This document shows positions 34,801 through 48,255 of a stretch of 64,000 nucleotides of DNA, piece after piece. Numbering within the stretch: the first letter of the stretch is position 1; every line of letters starts with the position of its first letter. Position numbers and translations under genes: made by a program. The notes under the pieces are model-generated. The model did no database searches and was not told where the DNA came from. It saw only the letters and a list, made by a program, of their open reading frames with translations. The DNA is from Podarcis raffonei (lineage: Eukaryota; Chordata; Lepidosauria; Squamata; Lacertidae): positions 106,041,851 through 106,105,850 of the forward strand of contig NC_070604.1 in assembly GCF_027172205.1 (NCBI RefSeq). The letters run 5' to 3'.

Positions 34801-37800
34801 CCCCCAGGGCCTCGGCAGCAGTTCGGAATGGGCTTCTGGTGCTCAACCGATTGATCGACTACCACAAGGGCCTGGTGGAGCAGCTGGAAAACTGTGACCT
34901 CCATGCAGTCCTGCAAAGCTGCTGCCAAGCTGGCCAGAGCTCCAACGAGAGGCTGGCTCAGATAGTGCTTAGCCGCTTGGCTGGACGTATGCTGCCCCTG
35001 AGCCAGGAGAATGCAGGTATGACGTGGCTGAGGCTTTGAGGATGGATCTTGGCTGGAGGGTGAACGCTCTCCATTACCAGCAGTATCTCTGTGCTCTCCT
35101 TCCTTGTGGGCCTGAAGACGTTTGGGCCAAGAGGGCGCTGCCTCTCCTCTCTGTGGCACAGGACATTTCTTCCTTTTGACTTCAATTTGTCACACACGGA
35201 TGCTACCGCGCTGCCTTAAATTTTCATTTTTCAGTAATGTTATTTGTGGCTTAGGGCCCTTGTATTTACGGGACCACCTCTCCTGGTATGCCCTGCAGAG
35301 CACCTTAAGGTCCATGAATAATCATAGTTTAGAAGTCCCAGGCGCTAAGGAAGCCAGGTTATCCTCCACCAGGGCCAGGGCAGTCCTACTAACACAATCT
35401 GTTTATTACAATTGCTTTTCAGATAGTTCAAATATTTACTCCAGTCTTCTAAGAATCTCTGGTCCCGCAGGTTTCAAATCCTTCCTGTTAATTTATCTAA
35501 TTCTGCATAGTCCACCCCAGACAGATACTTGAATGTGTATTATGCGATAAAGCAGCATTGCTCGTGCCCTGGAGAAGGGAGTTCTTTTTAAAAAATTAAA
35601 AAATTAAAAAGGGTTGTATCCAAAGTAGTGCTGTGTGAGCATTTCGTCGGCACAAGGATTTCTATTTGCACAAGAGAACATTCCCCTCTTCCTCCACATG
35701 AAGGCCCCCCCAAAAAAATCTGTGTTAGGGGTTCCCACAACCCTCTGGGGCAGATTTGGAGAGGGTGCACTGGGTGGTAATCCTTGCACTGACAGGATGT
35801 TGAATTACCACTCTTTGGTTCCAGGAGTTAATAAGGTTTCTTAAAAGATAAAAACAAAACAACTTCAGGGCAAGGGAGTGGCGCCCTCCCTGTGGAACAC
35901 CACCTCCCCTTCAGATGTCAAGGAGATAAAGAATTACACAACTTTTAGAAGACATCTGTATCAGGAGGTTTTTAACGCTTGGTGTTTTTATTATGGTTTT
36001 AGTTATGCTGTAAGCTGCCCAGAGTGGCTGGGGAAACCCAGCCAGATGGACAGGGTATGAATAAAATTGTTATTGTTGTTGTTATTCAAGAGCAAAGTTC
36101 TAATCTCTGCCCTTCAAAATGTCTTCCCTCCCCAACCAACCAGTCTCTGCAGCCTCCTTTGGCCTGAAGGACATCGATGTTCCCAAACTGCTGAGAAGTC
36201 TGCACACCAGCAGTGTTTGCAAGGAGATGGTGATGGCTCTGGAGGGCTGCATTTGTGGCCAGGGTGCCTTCCCCGTGGGAAACAGCTGTGAGCTTCTGGC
36301 AGACGTGCTTCTGCTCAAAGACTTGGTGCCACTGGGATCTGAGAGGGACGTACTGCTGGGAACATTAAGGTATGGCTCATGTAGTTCGATGCCGGCTTGC
36401 CATGTTGGCCCAAGAGAGTTGTGCTCACCCCAAAGGCTGAGAGCCCATCATAGCTCTCTCACCTTGTAAATGGGGCAAGGTCGGAACTTTGCAAAAGCAA
36501 ACGCAGAATTTGGGGAAATGGATGAGAAGTGTACAAGTCCTTCGCAACCATTTGGAAACAGGCAAACAAACAACAACAAAAGCCCAACCAATCAGAATGT
36601 TTAGTCGAGCTCTCCAATCATTTTGTGACTTTTATAGGCGCCAAACGTTATTTCAATGGGGAATGCAGACACCAGGATAAATCAACAAAGCACACTGACT
36701 GCTTTAAAAACCTGACACTTTCGCAACCAGGGGGAAATGTGCCGCGATGCACGACATGTGCAGAGTATTGCCATTCCTTATCCCAAACTAGAACTCCAGA
36801 GAGAGTGCCAAGCTGTGCATGTGAATAATAATATGAAGGAGATTAATAATACAAAGGAAACCAGAAGCATGAAAGAAAGTAGAGAATGCTCTTGGGTGGT
36901 TGCAAGGCAGTTAGCTGTTGCATCGCGAGATTATTGTTGGCAGGGTCTTGTGTTGTAGTCTGGAGCGATCACTTCGGAGGAGCTCAGTTGTTGCTTTTAA
37001 CGTGTCTCTTTTCAGAACTTTCCCTCCTCCTCTTCTTTCTTCTTTGCTCCAGGCTTTTGAACAAGTTCCTGGACAGTTCCTGGGAAGACTCAGTGCCCTG
37101 GCATAAGTGCATTGAGTCTTGCTTGTCTTCCATGAGTGCTCACCTAAATGATCAAGAGGTAGGGAGGAAGAATCGGTGGGGAGGGAGCTGGGAGGAAGAA
37201 CTATTGAAGCATGTTCTGTGATCCCGTTTCATACGTTGCAGATGTTCTATGGAATTTGTAGAACAGATGATGATTATTTAAACGTAACTTTCCCACTAAA
37301 AGTAAAAAGTCCACTTAGTGCCTTCTTTTCCTACGCTTTTTTGTGAACGGTGATTTTTTAAAGAAAAAGTTGATCTCAGCATTTTTATGCAAACTACTTA
37401 CTTGTTGTTGTGTTTATTTTTTTAAATACTGTTATCAATTCCTGATGTGCTTTTATATTCTTCTCTTTGCCTGCAGGTTGTCCAGGAGTCCATTGAGTTC
37501 CTTCATCACTTGGCAACCCTGGACAGAGACTGTGCTGTTTCCATGTGCTGCCTGCGTACCGAGGAAGCCTTGGCCAAAGTCGTGGAGAAGCATGGCTCCG
37601 GTCTCCCACGGGTGACGGAACTGAGGGACCTCGTGAGCAAGTGCGAGAAGTACGCTGGCCTGTATAAGAAGATGACTGCCAGCATCCTGGCTGGCTGCAT
37701 CCAGGTAAATCCCATGGGGGAATCTAGCTTGGGAGTGCAGGCCAGGTGGAGCAGAGTTGCTTGCAGATTCGGTGCTGCGTTGAGCGTTGGCTGCAATTGC

Positions 37801-39723
37801 CTGGAGGAAAACCATGCAAATGAATTAGGGAAACAGGCAGAAAAGTCATGGCAGCTTTGCCTTACTTTTGGTCATTGCTATCCTGGGCTTGTTTGACCAA
37901 ACTGCGGGAGGCAGTGGAAGACAGGAGTGCCTGGCGTGCTCTGGTCCATGGGGTCACGAAGAGTCGGACACGACTAAACGATTAAACAACAACAACATCC
38001 TGGGCTTCTTTGGGAGGAAGAGCAGGATAAAAATTCCATAAGTAAGGAAGGAGTCATCCTCCCCAAATATCTTCTGAGTCCCAGGCTTCTTCCAGCTCAG
38101 TTGGTAGAGCATGAGACTCTCGATCTCAGGGTTGTGGGTTTGAGCCCCGTGTTGGGCAAAAGATTCCTGCATTGCTTTCAATTTGACTAGATAATGCTTG
38201 TGGTACCTTCCTAGTCCACAATTCTATGTTTCTATTATTATTATTATTATTATTAATAATAATAATAATAGAATAATAAAATTAATAATAATAATAATAA
38301 TTTAATTTATGAATCACTTCCTACGACCATCCTGTTGTAAAACGCCCTGGGGTGCCCTTGCAGCCCCCAAACTCTGAGCATCCTCCGGTATGCGCAGCTC
38401 TGGAAAAGGCATTTCCCTTCTTCTCCAGTGCGCTTCAGCAACATATATCAAATGATATCTACACACTAATCGTCTGGCATAACAGCAAGAAGCGTGAGAC
38501 ATCGTAGAGCTAACCTACGTATTTATTTACACACTATGTACAGACATAGGATTCATGGCGTCCTCTCTCTCCAGCTCCGAGAGAAGAAACAGACAGAAGT
38601 AAAAGCAAAAGTACAGTACAAATAGTACATACAGCGGAAGAGATAAGACTGTCTTCCATTCCCACGCTCTTCCCAGACAGGCATGTGATTCACACCAATC
38701 TCATCTGCAACATCGGAGGCGTGAAATACTAACACATCCAACCTCTGCTTAAAAGCCCTCAAGGAAAGAGAGTCCACCACCTCTCGTGGGAATCTTTTCC
38801 ACTGCCGAACAGCGCCTCCTGTTGGAAAGGTCTTCCTGATCTTTAGCTGGAATCTCCTTTCTTGTGACTTGAAGCCACTGGTTGGAATCCTACCCTCCGA
38901 AGCAGGAGAAAACAAGCTTGCTCCATCTTCCACGTGACAGCCCTTGAGATATTTGAAGATGGCTATCATATCTCCTGTCACTTTTCCAGGTTAAACATAC
39001 CCAGCTCCTTCGACCATTCCTCATAGTGCTTGGTTTCCAAACCCTTTGTTATCTTGGTCACCTTCCTCTGCACACTTTCCAGCTTCTCAATATCCTTCTT
39101 ATGCTGGTCCACTGGTACCTGCACACCTTGAGCTTCCATAAAGCTAGCTCTGCCTTCTTATTGCCCTTTGATACGTTGGTGCCTCTTGGTGTCTCTTCTA
39201 CCTCTTTCTCCTCTCTCCCCGCTCCCAAATGCACAGGTGGTTCTGGGTCAAATAGAAGAACACAGGCAGACGCACCAGCCTATCAACATCCCATTCTTTG
39301 ATGTGTTCTTGCACAGTCTTTGCCAAGGTGAGTGTCCTTTTAGCCTTCAGTTCTGTCAACGTCTCATTCCTTTTACGGCTCTGGCCATTTGTACCAAGCC
39401 CAGGGTCATTTCTTCCTTGTTCAGGCTGCAGCACGGAGGTCAAGGACGACAAGTGTTGGGAGAGGGTGGAAGTCTCCTCCAACCCGCAGCAAGCCGGCAA
39501 GCTGACGGACGGGAACCCCAAGACCTACTGGGAGTCTAATGGCAACAGCACCTCCCACCATATCAACATCTATATGCATCGTGGGGTCGTAATCCGGTGA
39601 GTATACACAAGCAGGGACCTGTGGGGAGATGAGATCTGGGGCTTGGGTCTGATGGGGAAAGGGCTTTTCTTGCCGTTGTAATAGCTGAGGGTGGAGAAGA
39701 AGAAGAAGAAGAAGAAGAAGAAG

Positions 39724-39755
<32 letters not shown>

Positions 39756-42700
39756 GTTATTATTTATACCCCAACCATCTGGCTGGGTTTCCCCAGCCAC
39801 TCTGGGCGGCTCCCAACAGAATATTAACAACAACAACAAATAAAGCGATAAAACATCAAACATTAAAAACTTCCCTAAACAGGGCTGCCTTCAGATGTCT
39901 TCTAAAAGTCAGATAGTTGTTTATTTCCTTGACATCTAATCGGAGGGCGTTCCACCACTACCAAGAAGGCCCTCTGCCTAGTTCCCTGTAACCTCACCGC
40001 CAGAAGGCCCTTGGCGCTGGACCTCAGTGTCTGGGCAGAACGATGGGGGTGGAGACGCTCCTTCAGGTATACAGGACTGAGGCCGTTTAGGGCTTTAAAG
40101 GTCAGCACCAACACTTTGAATTATGCTCGGAAACGTACTGGGAGCCAATGTTGGTCTTTCAGGACCGGTGTTATGTGGTCTCGGCGGCCGCTCTCAGTCA
40201 CCAGTCTGGCTGCCGCATTCTGGATTAATTGCTGTTTCCAGGTCACCTTCAAAGGTAGCCCCATGTATAGCGCATTGCAGTAGTCTAAGGGGTGGCATTT
40301 CTGCCAGTTTGCTCAAAGAGGTCTGATTAAAAAAATAAAAATAATCCCCATTGGAAATGCCCAGCTGAATTTTCTCCTTTATTCTGTGGGTGTTTTGTAA
40401 GGCACTCAGTAATAGGTCGGTAAAAGGGCTGCCTCTTCTCATATAAACCACCTCAGACTCTGCTTTCATCATCTGAGGCCCTTCTTCATGTGAAGTCTGA
40501 AGGGCGGCAACATAAGAACAGGCCTTTTCTACAGTGGCTCTTTGTGGAATCGCCTGGCTCCTTCCTTACATACCTTTAGGCGCCAGGCAGAAACATTTCT
40601 CTTCAAACCAGGCCTTTGGCTGATTAACATTCCTTGGCCTTTAAAAGGTGTGTAGTATGTTTCCGAGCACAATTCAAAATGTTGGTGTTGACCTTTAATG
40701 CCCTAAGTGGCCTTGGTCCTGTATACCTGAAGGAGCATCTCCACCCCCATCATCCAGCCTGGACACTGAGGTCCAGCACTGAGGGCCTTCTGGTGGTTCC
40801 CTTGCTGCGAGAAGTTGAGGTTACAGGGAACCAGGCAGAGGGCCTTCTCGGTAGTGGCACCTGCCCTGTGGAATGCCCTCCCAGCAGATGTCAAGGCAAT
40901 AAACAACTATTTTACTTTTAAAAGACAACAACAAAAATACAACAACAAAAGAAGGCAGCCCTGTTTAGGGAAGTTGCTGTATTGTTTTAAATATTCAGTT
41001 GGAAGCCGCTCAGAGTGGCTGGGGAAACCCAGCCATTTGGGCGGGGTATAAATAATAAATTGTTGTTGTTGTTGTTGCTGTTCTAACTGTTTATTTTTTG
41101 CTTTAACCCTGTATCTTGCACACTCCCCTGAGATCTTGTGATCTCTTGCAGCGTATCAATCTAATAAACAAACAAACAAACAAAATATGTCTGTCAAAAT
41201 TTTATGTTTAATTCTTGGCTTTCCCGCCTGCCAGATGAATTTAGAAATATCCTTCTTCCACTCCCTGAAGCAGCCTGCATTATTTACAGTTGGTATTGAT
41301 TGGAATAAAAACAGCATCCTGGGCAATAGATTTGTTTTGATAGCTGAGATTCTGCCAAGCAGGGAGAGCTTCATTCTCTCCCAAATCTCCAGCTCTTTCT
41401 TAATCTCTTGCCACAGTTTAACATAGTCATTTTCCAATGAGTTGAGATTTCTTGCTGTGAGCCAGAGGCAGCATTAAGATAAACTTAACAGTGTAAATAA
41501 GTTTTGATGGAAGTAACAATGGAATACTGAATGGTTTAGTATATATAAGAATATGCAGGGATTTATGCTATGCAAAATGAACCATGGAAAGAGAAGAAGG
41601 GAAGTCATTGATATTTTAAGGTTGTCTAAATGCATATTCTAAATTGTAAAACAGAAAATTTAATACAAATAAATAAAATAAGACACTTGGATGCCAGGAC
41701 AGAGAGCCAAGTTTCTTGTTGAGCCAGGAATGTGTGAACATGTTGGTTCTCGTGGAACGAGGCAGACGTGCTCTCCTGCCTTCTTTGAAAAGCTCCCAGG
41801 CTCTCAATAGGGAGCCTGGTTTTTGCTCTGAAGCCCCTGCTCTCTCCCTGCACAGGCAGATGTCTCTGTTGGTGACCAGCGAGGATTCCAGCTACATGCC
41901 AGCGCGTATTATGGTCATGGGAGGGGAGAGTGCAGCCAGCGTCAGCATCAAGCTTAATACGGTCAGTGCTTTAGCTTTAAAGGTGCTTCCGTGGCTAGAG
42001 ACTCGAGAGCACAAGCTCCTCCCTGTGCCACAGAAGGGTTCCTGTCTCTGAGATGCACACCACACATGACAAGGTTTTGCCTTTGTTTTTGTTTCCCCCC
42101 CAAAAATTTTATTGATTTTATAACACAACTTAACAACACAATCAGAAAAACAAACAATACAAACACATTCTTGTCTTATCCTTATTTTTTCTAAACATTG
42201 TTAGGTGAGTTTCCCCAAGCCCCCCCCTATCTGATTTTCATTTTACCTCATCTTTAGCAGTTTACATATATCATAATTTCTAATCATTTTTTTTAACCAC
42301 ACTTACTTTTACCATTCAAATCTTCACATTTTATCCCTTACAAGTAATACTATTTTAAAACGCACTATCTTCTACTTCTAACCCTACAGCCTATATCCAC
42401 TTCCAAAGCTGTTCTAAGATTTAAATATGAACATATTTTTTCAAATATTCTTTAAACTTCTTCCAATCTTCTTCCACCGCCTCTTCTCTCCGGTCAAGGT
42501 TTTGCCTTTGTTGGCACAGCTTCAAGGGGAAAGGACTGTACGCTAAGTGGTGGAGAATGCGTGCCTTGCCTTCAGAAGGCTAGTCTCTGGTTCAAAGGAG
42601 GAGTCATCAGGCGATAGGAAACACCTTTGGCTGAGAGCTGCTGCCAGTTGGAGTGGACCAGGCACAGGGGACAGTGTGGTGTAGTGGTTAGGAGCGGTAG

Positions 42701-45700
42701 TCTCGTAATCTGGTGAACCGGGTTTGCGTCTCCACTCCTCCACATGCAGCTGCTGGGTGACCTTGGGCCAGTCACACTTCTCTGAAGTCTCTCAGCCTCA
42801 CTCACCTCACAGAGTGTTTGTTGTGGGGGAGGAAGGGAAAGGAGAATGTTAGCCGCATTGAGACTCCTTCGGGTAGTGATAAAGCGGGATATCAAATCCA
42901 AACTCCTCTTCTTCTTTGGTCCTCCAGGGGTTGCTGAACAGCTGCTCCCATCAGCCCCAACAAGCATCCCTCCAGTTATCAGGGATGGTGGAATTTGTGC
43001 TTCAAGCAGCATCTGGAGGATGCTTAAAATTTCATTCAATTTCATTTTTTAATTAGCATTCCACCTTTCTGTATCACAAGCTGCAGAAACAAGAAACATG
43101 CAATGAAGATCACGCCCCTTAAAACGGGATACAAAAAAAGTCACGATAAGAAACACACGTCTTTTTACACAATAAAATTAAACACCAGCAAATAATAAGT
43201 AAACAGAAATTGATCATTGCAATAAATAATTCCTAAACCATCATCAATAAAAATAACAGCATAAAATTGCACGATACATTAAAAAAAAAAACCAGATAAA
43301 AGGATCAAATTGAGAATCAAAGACACTCAACTTACAGAATTATTGTGTTAAGTACGCACACACAAACACATGCAGAGGCAATTGACACCAACAACCCTGT
43401 GGGAGGGAAGAAGAGAGCAAGGGAATTAGGCAAAGACAACATTAGGGCCTCTCTGCCCCTTTTCTCCTCCTCTGTGATAAAGAGGCATCTTCAGAATGAC
43501 AAATCCAAGCCACATCTTCTCCTTTTCTGCCCAAAGGTGACTGTCCCGCCATCGGCCAGCAGAGTGATCCTCCTGGAGAACATGAACTGCTTCTGGCCAA
43601 TCATACAGGTCAAGATCAAGCGCTGTCAGCAGGTAGGACTGTGCACTTTTTGCCGTGTCTTCGTGGGCCCTCCCTATGGGTGCTGCCTTGATTTCACTGG
43701 AAAGGTTTGTGTCGTTCTCAGGGGGGCATTGACACTCGCGTGCGTGGCATCGAGGTGCTGGGCCCCAAGCCCACCTTCTGGCCCATCTTCAAGGAGCAGC
43801 TGTGCCGGCGCACGTACCTCTTCTACACCACCAAGGCGCACACCTGGTGCCAGGAAATCTCGGAGGACCGGATGCAGCTGCTGCAGCTCTTCAACAGGTC
43901 TTGCCCTTTCCCTGGGGCCGCAGGTGGGGAGGGGCAGGGCGGGGTCTCCCTCTTGCGCTGGGAGGGGGTCCACATTCCCAGCCCTTCCCACGCTTACCCC
44001 AAGACAGGGTTTCCCAAAAATGGGTGTCCAGCTGTTGTTGGACTACAATTCCCATCGGCCCTGATCATACGTCCTGCTAGCTAGGGATGATGGGAGTTGT
44101 AGTCCAAAAACAGCTGGAGGGCCAAGTTTGGGAAACCCCGTCGGAAGATATCCATCCTGCTCTTCCCCCCTTTCATCTCAGTAATAATAAAAATAATGTT
44201 ATTATTTATACCCCACCCATCTGGCTGGGTTTCATGTTGTTCAAGCTCCTGCCCTGCTTTGTCCCGCAGGCATTGCTTCTCAGCCCATTTGTCCCTGACC
44301 TCCAAAGGCCTCCAAGCGTCGCCCAAGTCAGCAGCTGACCCTCCACCCCTTTGCCCTTTCAGGTTGAACAGTGCCTTGCGCCACGAGCAGGTCTTTGCCG
44401 ACCGCTTCCTTCCCGACGACGAAGCTGCCCAGGCCCTGGGCAAGACCTGCTGGGAGGCTCTGATCAGCCCTTTGGTGCAGAGCATCACCACTCCAGGTAT
44501 GGCACCTCCTTCCTGGCACAAGTTCTCAGGAGCCACACCCTCCCTCCCCTCTCCCAGCAGCCCTCCGTGTTGACTCTTTCCTGCCCTTCAGATCCCAGCG
44601 GCATCAGCCCCCTTTCCTGGCTCCTGAGCCAATACCTGGAGAACCTGGAGGCTTCCCGGAGCAGCAAAAGCCGGGCGGCCATCTTCAACTCTCGCGTCCG
44701 GCGCCTGAGCCACCTGCTGGTGCACGTGGACTCCAGCAGCCCTGAGCCCGAGGAGCTCAAGCCCCCGGTGAAATCCAGTGAGTGTCTCCCTGCTTGGGCA
44801 GATGGGCAGCCCAGGAGGGGCAGGTCCCCTTTCCCAATTGAAGGTGGGAAGGTCACCGCAGGGGAGCCTCTGGGGGCCAGGCAGACCTTGGCAGGAACAA
44901 GAGTGTCTGTCGCGTCCGGGGCTGCAAGGGGGGTGGCGTTGGAGGAAGAACTGGGGAGGGAGGAGAGCCCTCAAGGTCCCGTATAGTCAGAGGTGGGTGC
45001 CTGGGTGCTCCGGTCCCCGTGAATAACGCCGCACAACCCCCACTTTGCAGACGGGAAGAACGGGAAGAACAAAGAGTCCAGCTCTGGGACCGTCAAGGCA
45101 GCTGTGAAGAAGCCCAGCAGCACCAGTGGCATCACCCAGTGCTGGAAAGGGGTGGTCCAGCAGCAGGTAGGGGGAGCAGAGGACCAGGTGCGAATGGGGG
45201 CGCCAAGCAGGGTGAGATGCGGTGTAGCGACTCTCCATTGCTGCAAACAGATGTCTTCCTGGCCACGTCTTCCATGGCAGACCATTCACTAGTCCTGCTG
45301 CGTTGTTCTCACTGTGTCTGCATGCAGCTGCTTCCCTGCCTATTAAGGAGTTACTGGGAAGGCAGCCTTGGGGAGAGCTGAGGCTGCAGGGCAGGACTGG
45401 CTGTGAATCAGCCTCTCCCAGGAAAGGGGGTTTCCTGGCTCCAAGCTCTACGTGGTGCTGCTAAATTAGGTGGGAGCCTCGTTCTGATTTTGAAACTTCT
45501 GCCCCAGTTCCAGTCACATGCACAGACTTTCCTGACGCCTGACAGCCAATCAAAAGATGAGCTAAAGGGTGTTTAGCGCTACCCAGGACAGGCAACCAGC
45601 CAGGCATCCCTGCCCGCAGGAAGACTTCCAGGCAGGCCCCAGGGAGCCAGAGAAGGGCGTGGGGGTTGCTCTGACCCTGTTGTGCTCCTGCCGCCCCTCT

Positions 45701-48208
45701 GCCCAGGTGAAGCTGTTCCTGGAGTCCTCCTGGCAGGCCCCGGACTTTGTGGAGCGCTACTGCAAGACCTACCTGCGCCTCCGCACCGCCATGGAGGAGC
45801 TCTTTGGGCAGCAGATGTCCTTCATGCTGGCCCTGTGCCACGGCTTCTCGGGGGGTCTGCTGCAGCTCTCCTTCCTGACAGCCATGCATGTGAGTAAGGG
45901 CGCAAGGGTGGGGGGGGGACATGGTCTAGCCATGGGGGAGCTCATTTGCAAGGAGCAGAACTGTCACTCTGACATCCCCCCCCCCCCCCGGCTCTGCAGG
46001 CAGCCTGGCCTTGCCCCTTGCACTTCCAGGGATGTCCAACGTGGCCTCATCTCAGAGCCTGCTTGGCTCCCCTGGCCTGATCACAGAGCAGCCAGCCTCC
46101 CCTTCTGGGATCTTCCCCAGATGACTTGTCCATCCCCTTCCCTGGAGGCGTTGCTGCTGGTCTGGAGGGAGGAATCCCCTCCGCCCCCCCCTCCCTTCAT
46201 GGAAGCTCCACCTGCTACTTCTCCCGGCTTCAACTGGTGCCTCTTGCTCTGTGGCCAACAGGTGAGTGAGCAGTTTGCCCGCTACATCGACCGGTGGATC
46301 CAGGAGAGCTGGGCGGACTCTGGCAACGTGGAGACTTTGCGGCGCCTGCAGCAGAGCCTGGAGCCCGTCCTCTTCCTGGCAGGCCTGGAGTTGGCCAACA
46401 CCTTCGAGCACTTCTACCGGTGAGGAGACCTTCGTGGGGCAGATATGTGGCATCGTAGTGGGGAGGGGAGGGCCAGAGCTCGGGGGGGGGGGGGGGAGAG
46501 CAGCTGCCATACAGGCAGAAGGCCTTGGGTTCAGTCTCCAGGAAGGAGGGAGATATTCCTGCCTGAAGCCCTGGAGCCACTGCCAGTCAGTGTGGACAGT
46601 GCTGAGCTGGAGGGACCAAGGGACCTGGCTCAGTCCAAGGCAGCTTCCCATATTCCCAAGGAGCTGCTTATCACGTTGTTCTGGGAGACGGCACAGGCGT
46701 CGGGCAGGAAGTGGTGCAGCCTGTTCCTGGCACTTCCGTAGGGAAGGAGGACTTGAGAGCACCAGTTCAGCTGCTGGGTTCCTTCCTTCCTTCTGTGGGT
46801 CTCTTGTACGTGGGGCTGGCCCGCCCTGCAGGAGGGACGAGGGGGGTCTGGGCTGATGGGTCTGCCCTCTCTGCTTGCGCAGGTACTACCTGGGAGACCG
46901 GCTCCTGTCGCAGGGCAAGACGTGGCTGGAGTGTGCGGTGGTGGAGCACATTGGGCTCTGCTTCCCCAACCGCTTCCCCCAGCAGATGCTGAAGAACCTG
47001 AGTGAGCTGGAGGAGCAGCAGCAGCAGTTCCACCTCTTCCAGCTGGAGCAGCTTGACAAGCACCTGCTGGAACTCGACCAGGATGGGAGCTGGGAGGCGG
47101 AGGAGGAGATGGAGGAAGGAGAGGTGAGAGGCGAAGGAGGGACCAGCAGGGCAGAGCCCCATCCCTGTGGACCAGGCAGGAGGTCCTCTGCCCCCAAGGC
47201 CTTTTCCTCCTCCACTGACACTGCCTGGGGAGCCCCCACTGCCTGCCAAAGCCACAAACCTCCTGTATTTCCCCAGATGGTGGAGGCGCAGCAGCTGTTC
47301 TCTCGGGAGGAAGAGGCCGAGGTGAAGGTGCTGGCGCTGTCTCCACGCTGTTGGACCATCTCCTCGTTCTGCTACCTGGAGGATCCTGCCCGGTTCTTCC
47401 CAGAATCCCTCAGTCAGCACCTGAGCAAGTTTGCTGACTTCTACACCCAGAGTGAGTGCCAGGCTGTTCTTGAGCCCAGCCCTGCCTCCCTCAGGCTGAG
47501 TTTCGGGGGGCAGGTGGACCCCACTTTTACCCAAGACTCTGAACTTGGAAATGAGAACCATCAAACTATCTATAAAGAAATGATACAAAGCTTCACGGGG
47601 AGCTGCGAGTCTTTAAACCATCCTTTCAGAGAGGCAGCGTTAAGAGGTTCATAATCTTTGAGAAATCTGGCTAATCTATGGAACATGGGATGAGACAATT
47701 AAAAAACCCCCACAAGATTTGTGTTTTGTTCATGCTTCTCCAACCCCAGTATTGTGATAGCAGAGAGGCAGAGAGAGTGTTGCCTGTCTTGCCACAGTAT
47801 TTCTCCCTGACCGTTGCATTTGTCTTTCTCAGGTCAGAGCCGCTTTGGGCTGGAGCACACCAAGCCGCGGCGTTTGCAGTGGACGTGGCTGGGCCACGCG
47901 GAGCTGGAGTACCAGGGCTGCCTCCTGCACGTCTCCACCCTGCAGATGTACATCCTCCTCTGCTTCAACACCGCCGAGGTCTGAGACTCCCTTCATCCCC
48001 ACTTGTTTGCCATCAGCTGGGCACCTTCCGTGACTCATAGGATGGCCTGCGTTTGCGTAAAACATGGGTTGCCAGTGTGATGCCTGCTAGCACAGGTGTG
48101 CTCAAGAGAGGCCTTCCTCTGCTTCTCCACTCACTGAAGTTTAGTTTGAGAGAAGCAATCTGTTGTCACCAACAGGACTGGTTTAGGGGTGTGCTTGGTT
48201 GCAAAGGG

Positions 48209-48255
<47 letters not shown>

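Larger units (their letters stand above)
32041..35016 (+). other. CUL7: CUL7 exons 7-10: ARM-like block shared with CUL9
   Basis: Four exons (about 271 codons) carry [71 protein letters not shown]-type repeats and [16 protein letters not shown]. This lines up with the CUL9 stretch REKLVKMLVELLTNQVGEKM, with VLVQQAGLAALKMLAV and with SSAARNGLLLLNLLL. As I recall human CUL7, it lacks this block, which accounts for most of the length difference (1958 against 1698 aa). Confidence 0.8.
39237..43897 (+). other. CUL7: CUL7 exons 14-18: DOC/APC10-like domain
   Basis: The domain is spread over five exons: [100 protein letters not shown] and [20 protein letters not shown]. These are near-invariant CUL7/CUL9 blocks of the jelly-roll domain found in APC10. 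The exon phases (0,1,2,0,0) join cleanly. Confidence 0.92.

Noticed and set aside
38100-38160. tRNA-like sequence with A and B boxes
   Set aside because: No closed acceptor stem, and it is followed by a CR1-like tail, so it is a SINE head rather than a tRNA gene. The weaker tRNA-like head at 5878-5935 was dismissed for the same reason.
43345-44064. 239-aa plus-strand ORF
   Set aside because: It is out of frame with the CUL7 exons at 43537-43632 and 43722-43897 that it overlaps; the DOC-domain frame is the real one.
46052-47588. Long minus-strand ORFs of 236-273 aa over 46.0-47.6 kb
   Set aside because: They are antisense shadows of GC-rich CUL7 exons 23-25 and the sequence between them, with low-complexity Pro/Ser/Leu composition and no family match.
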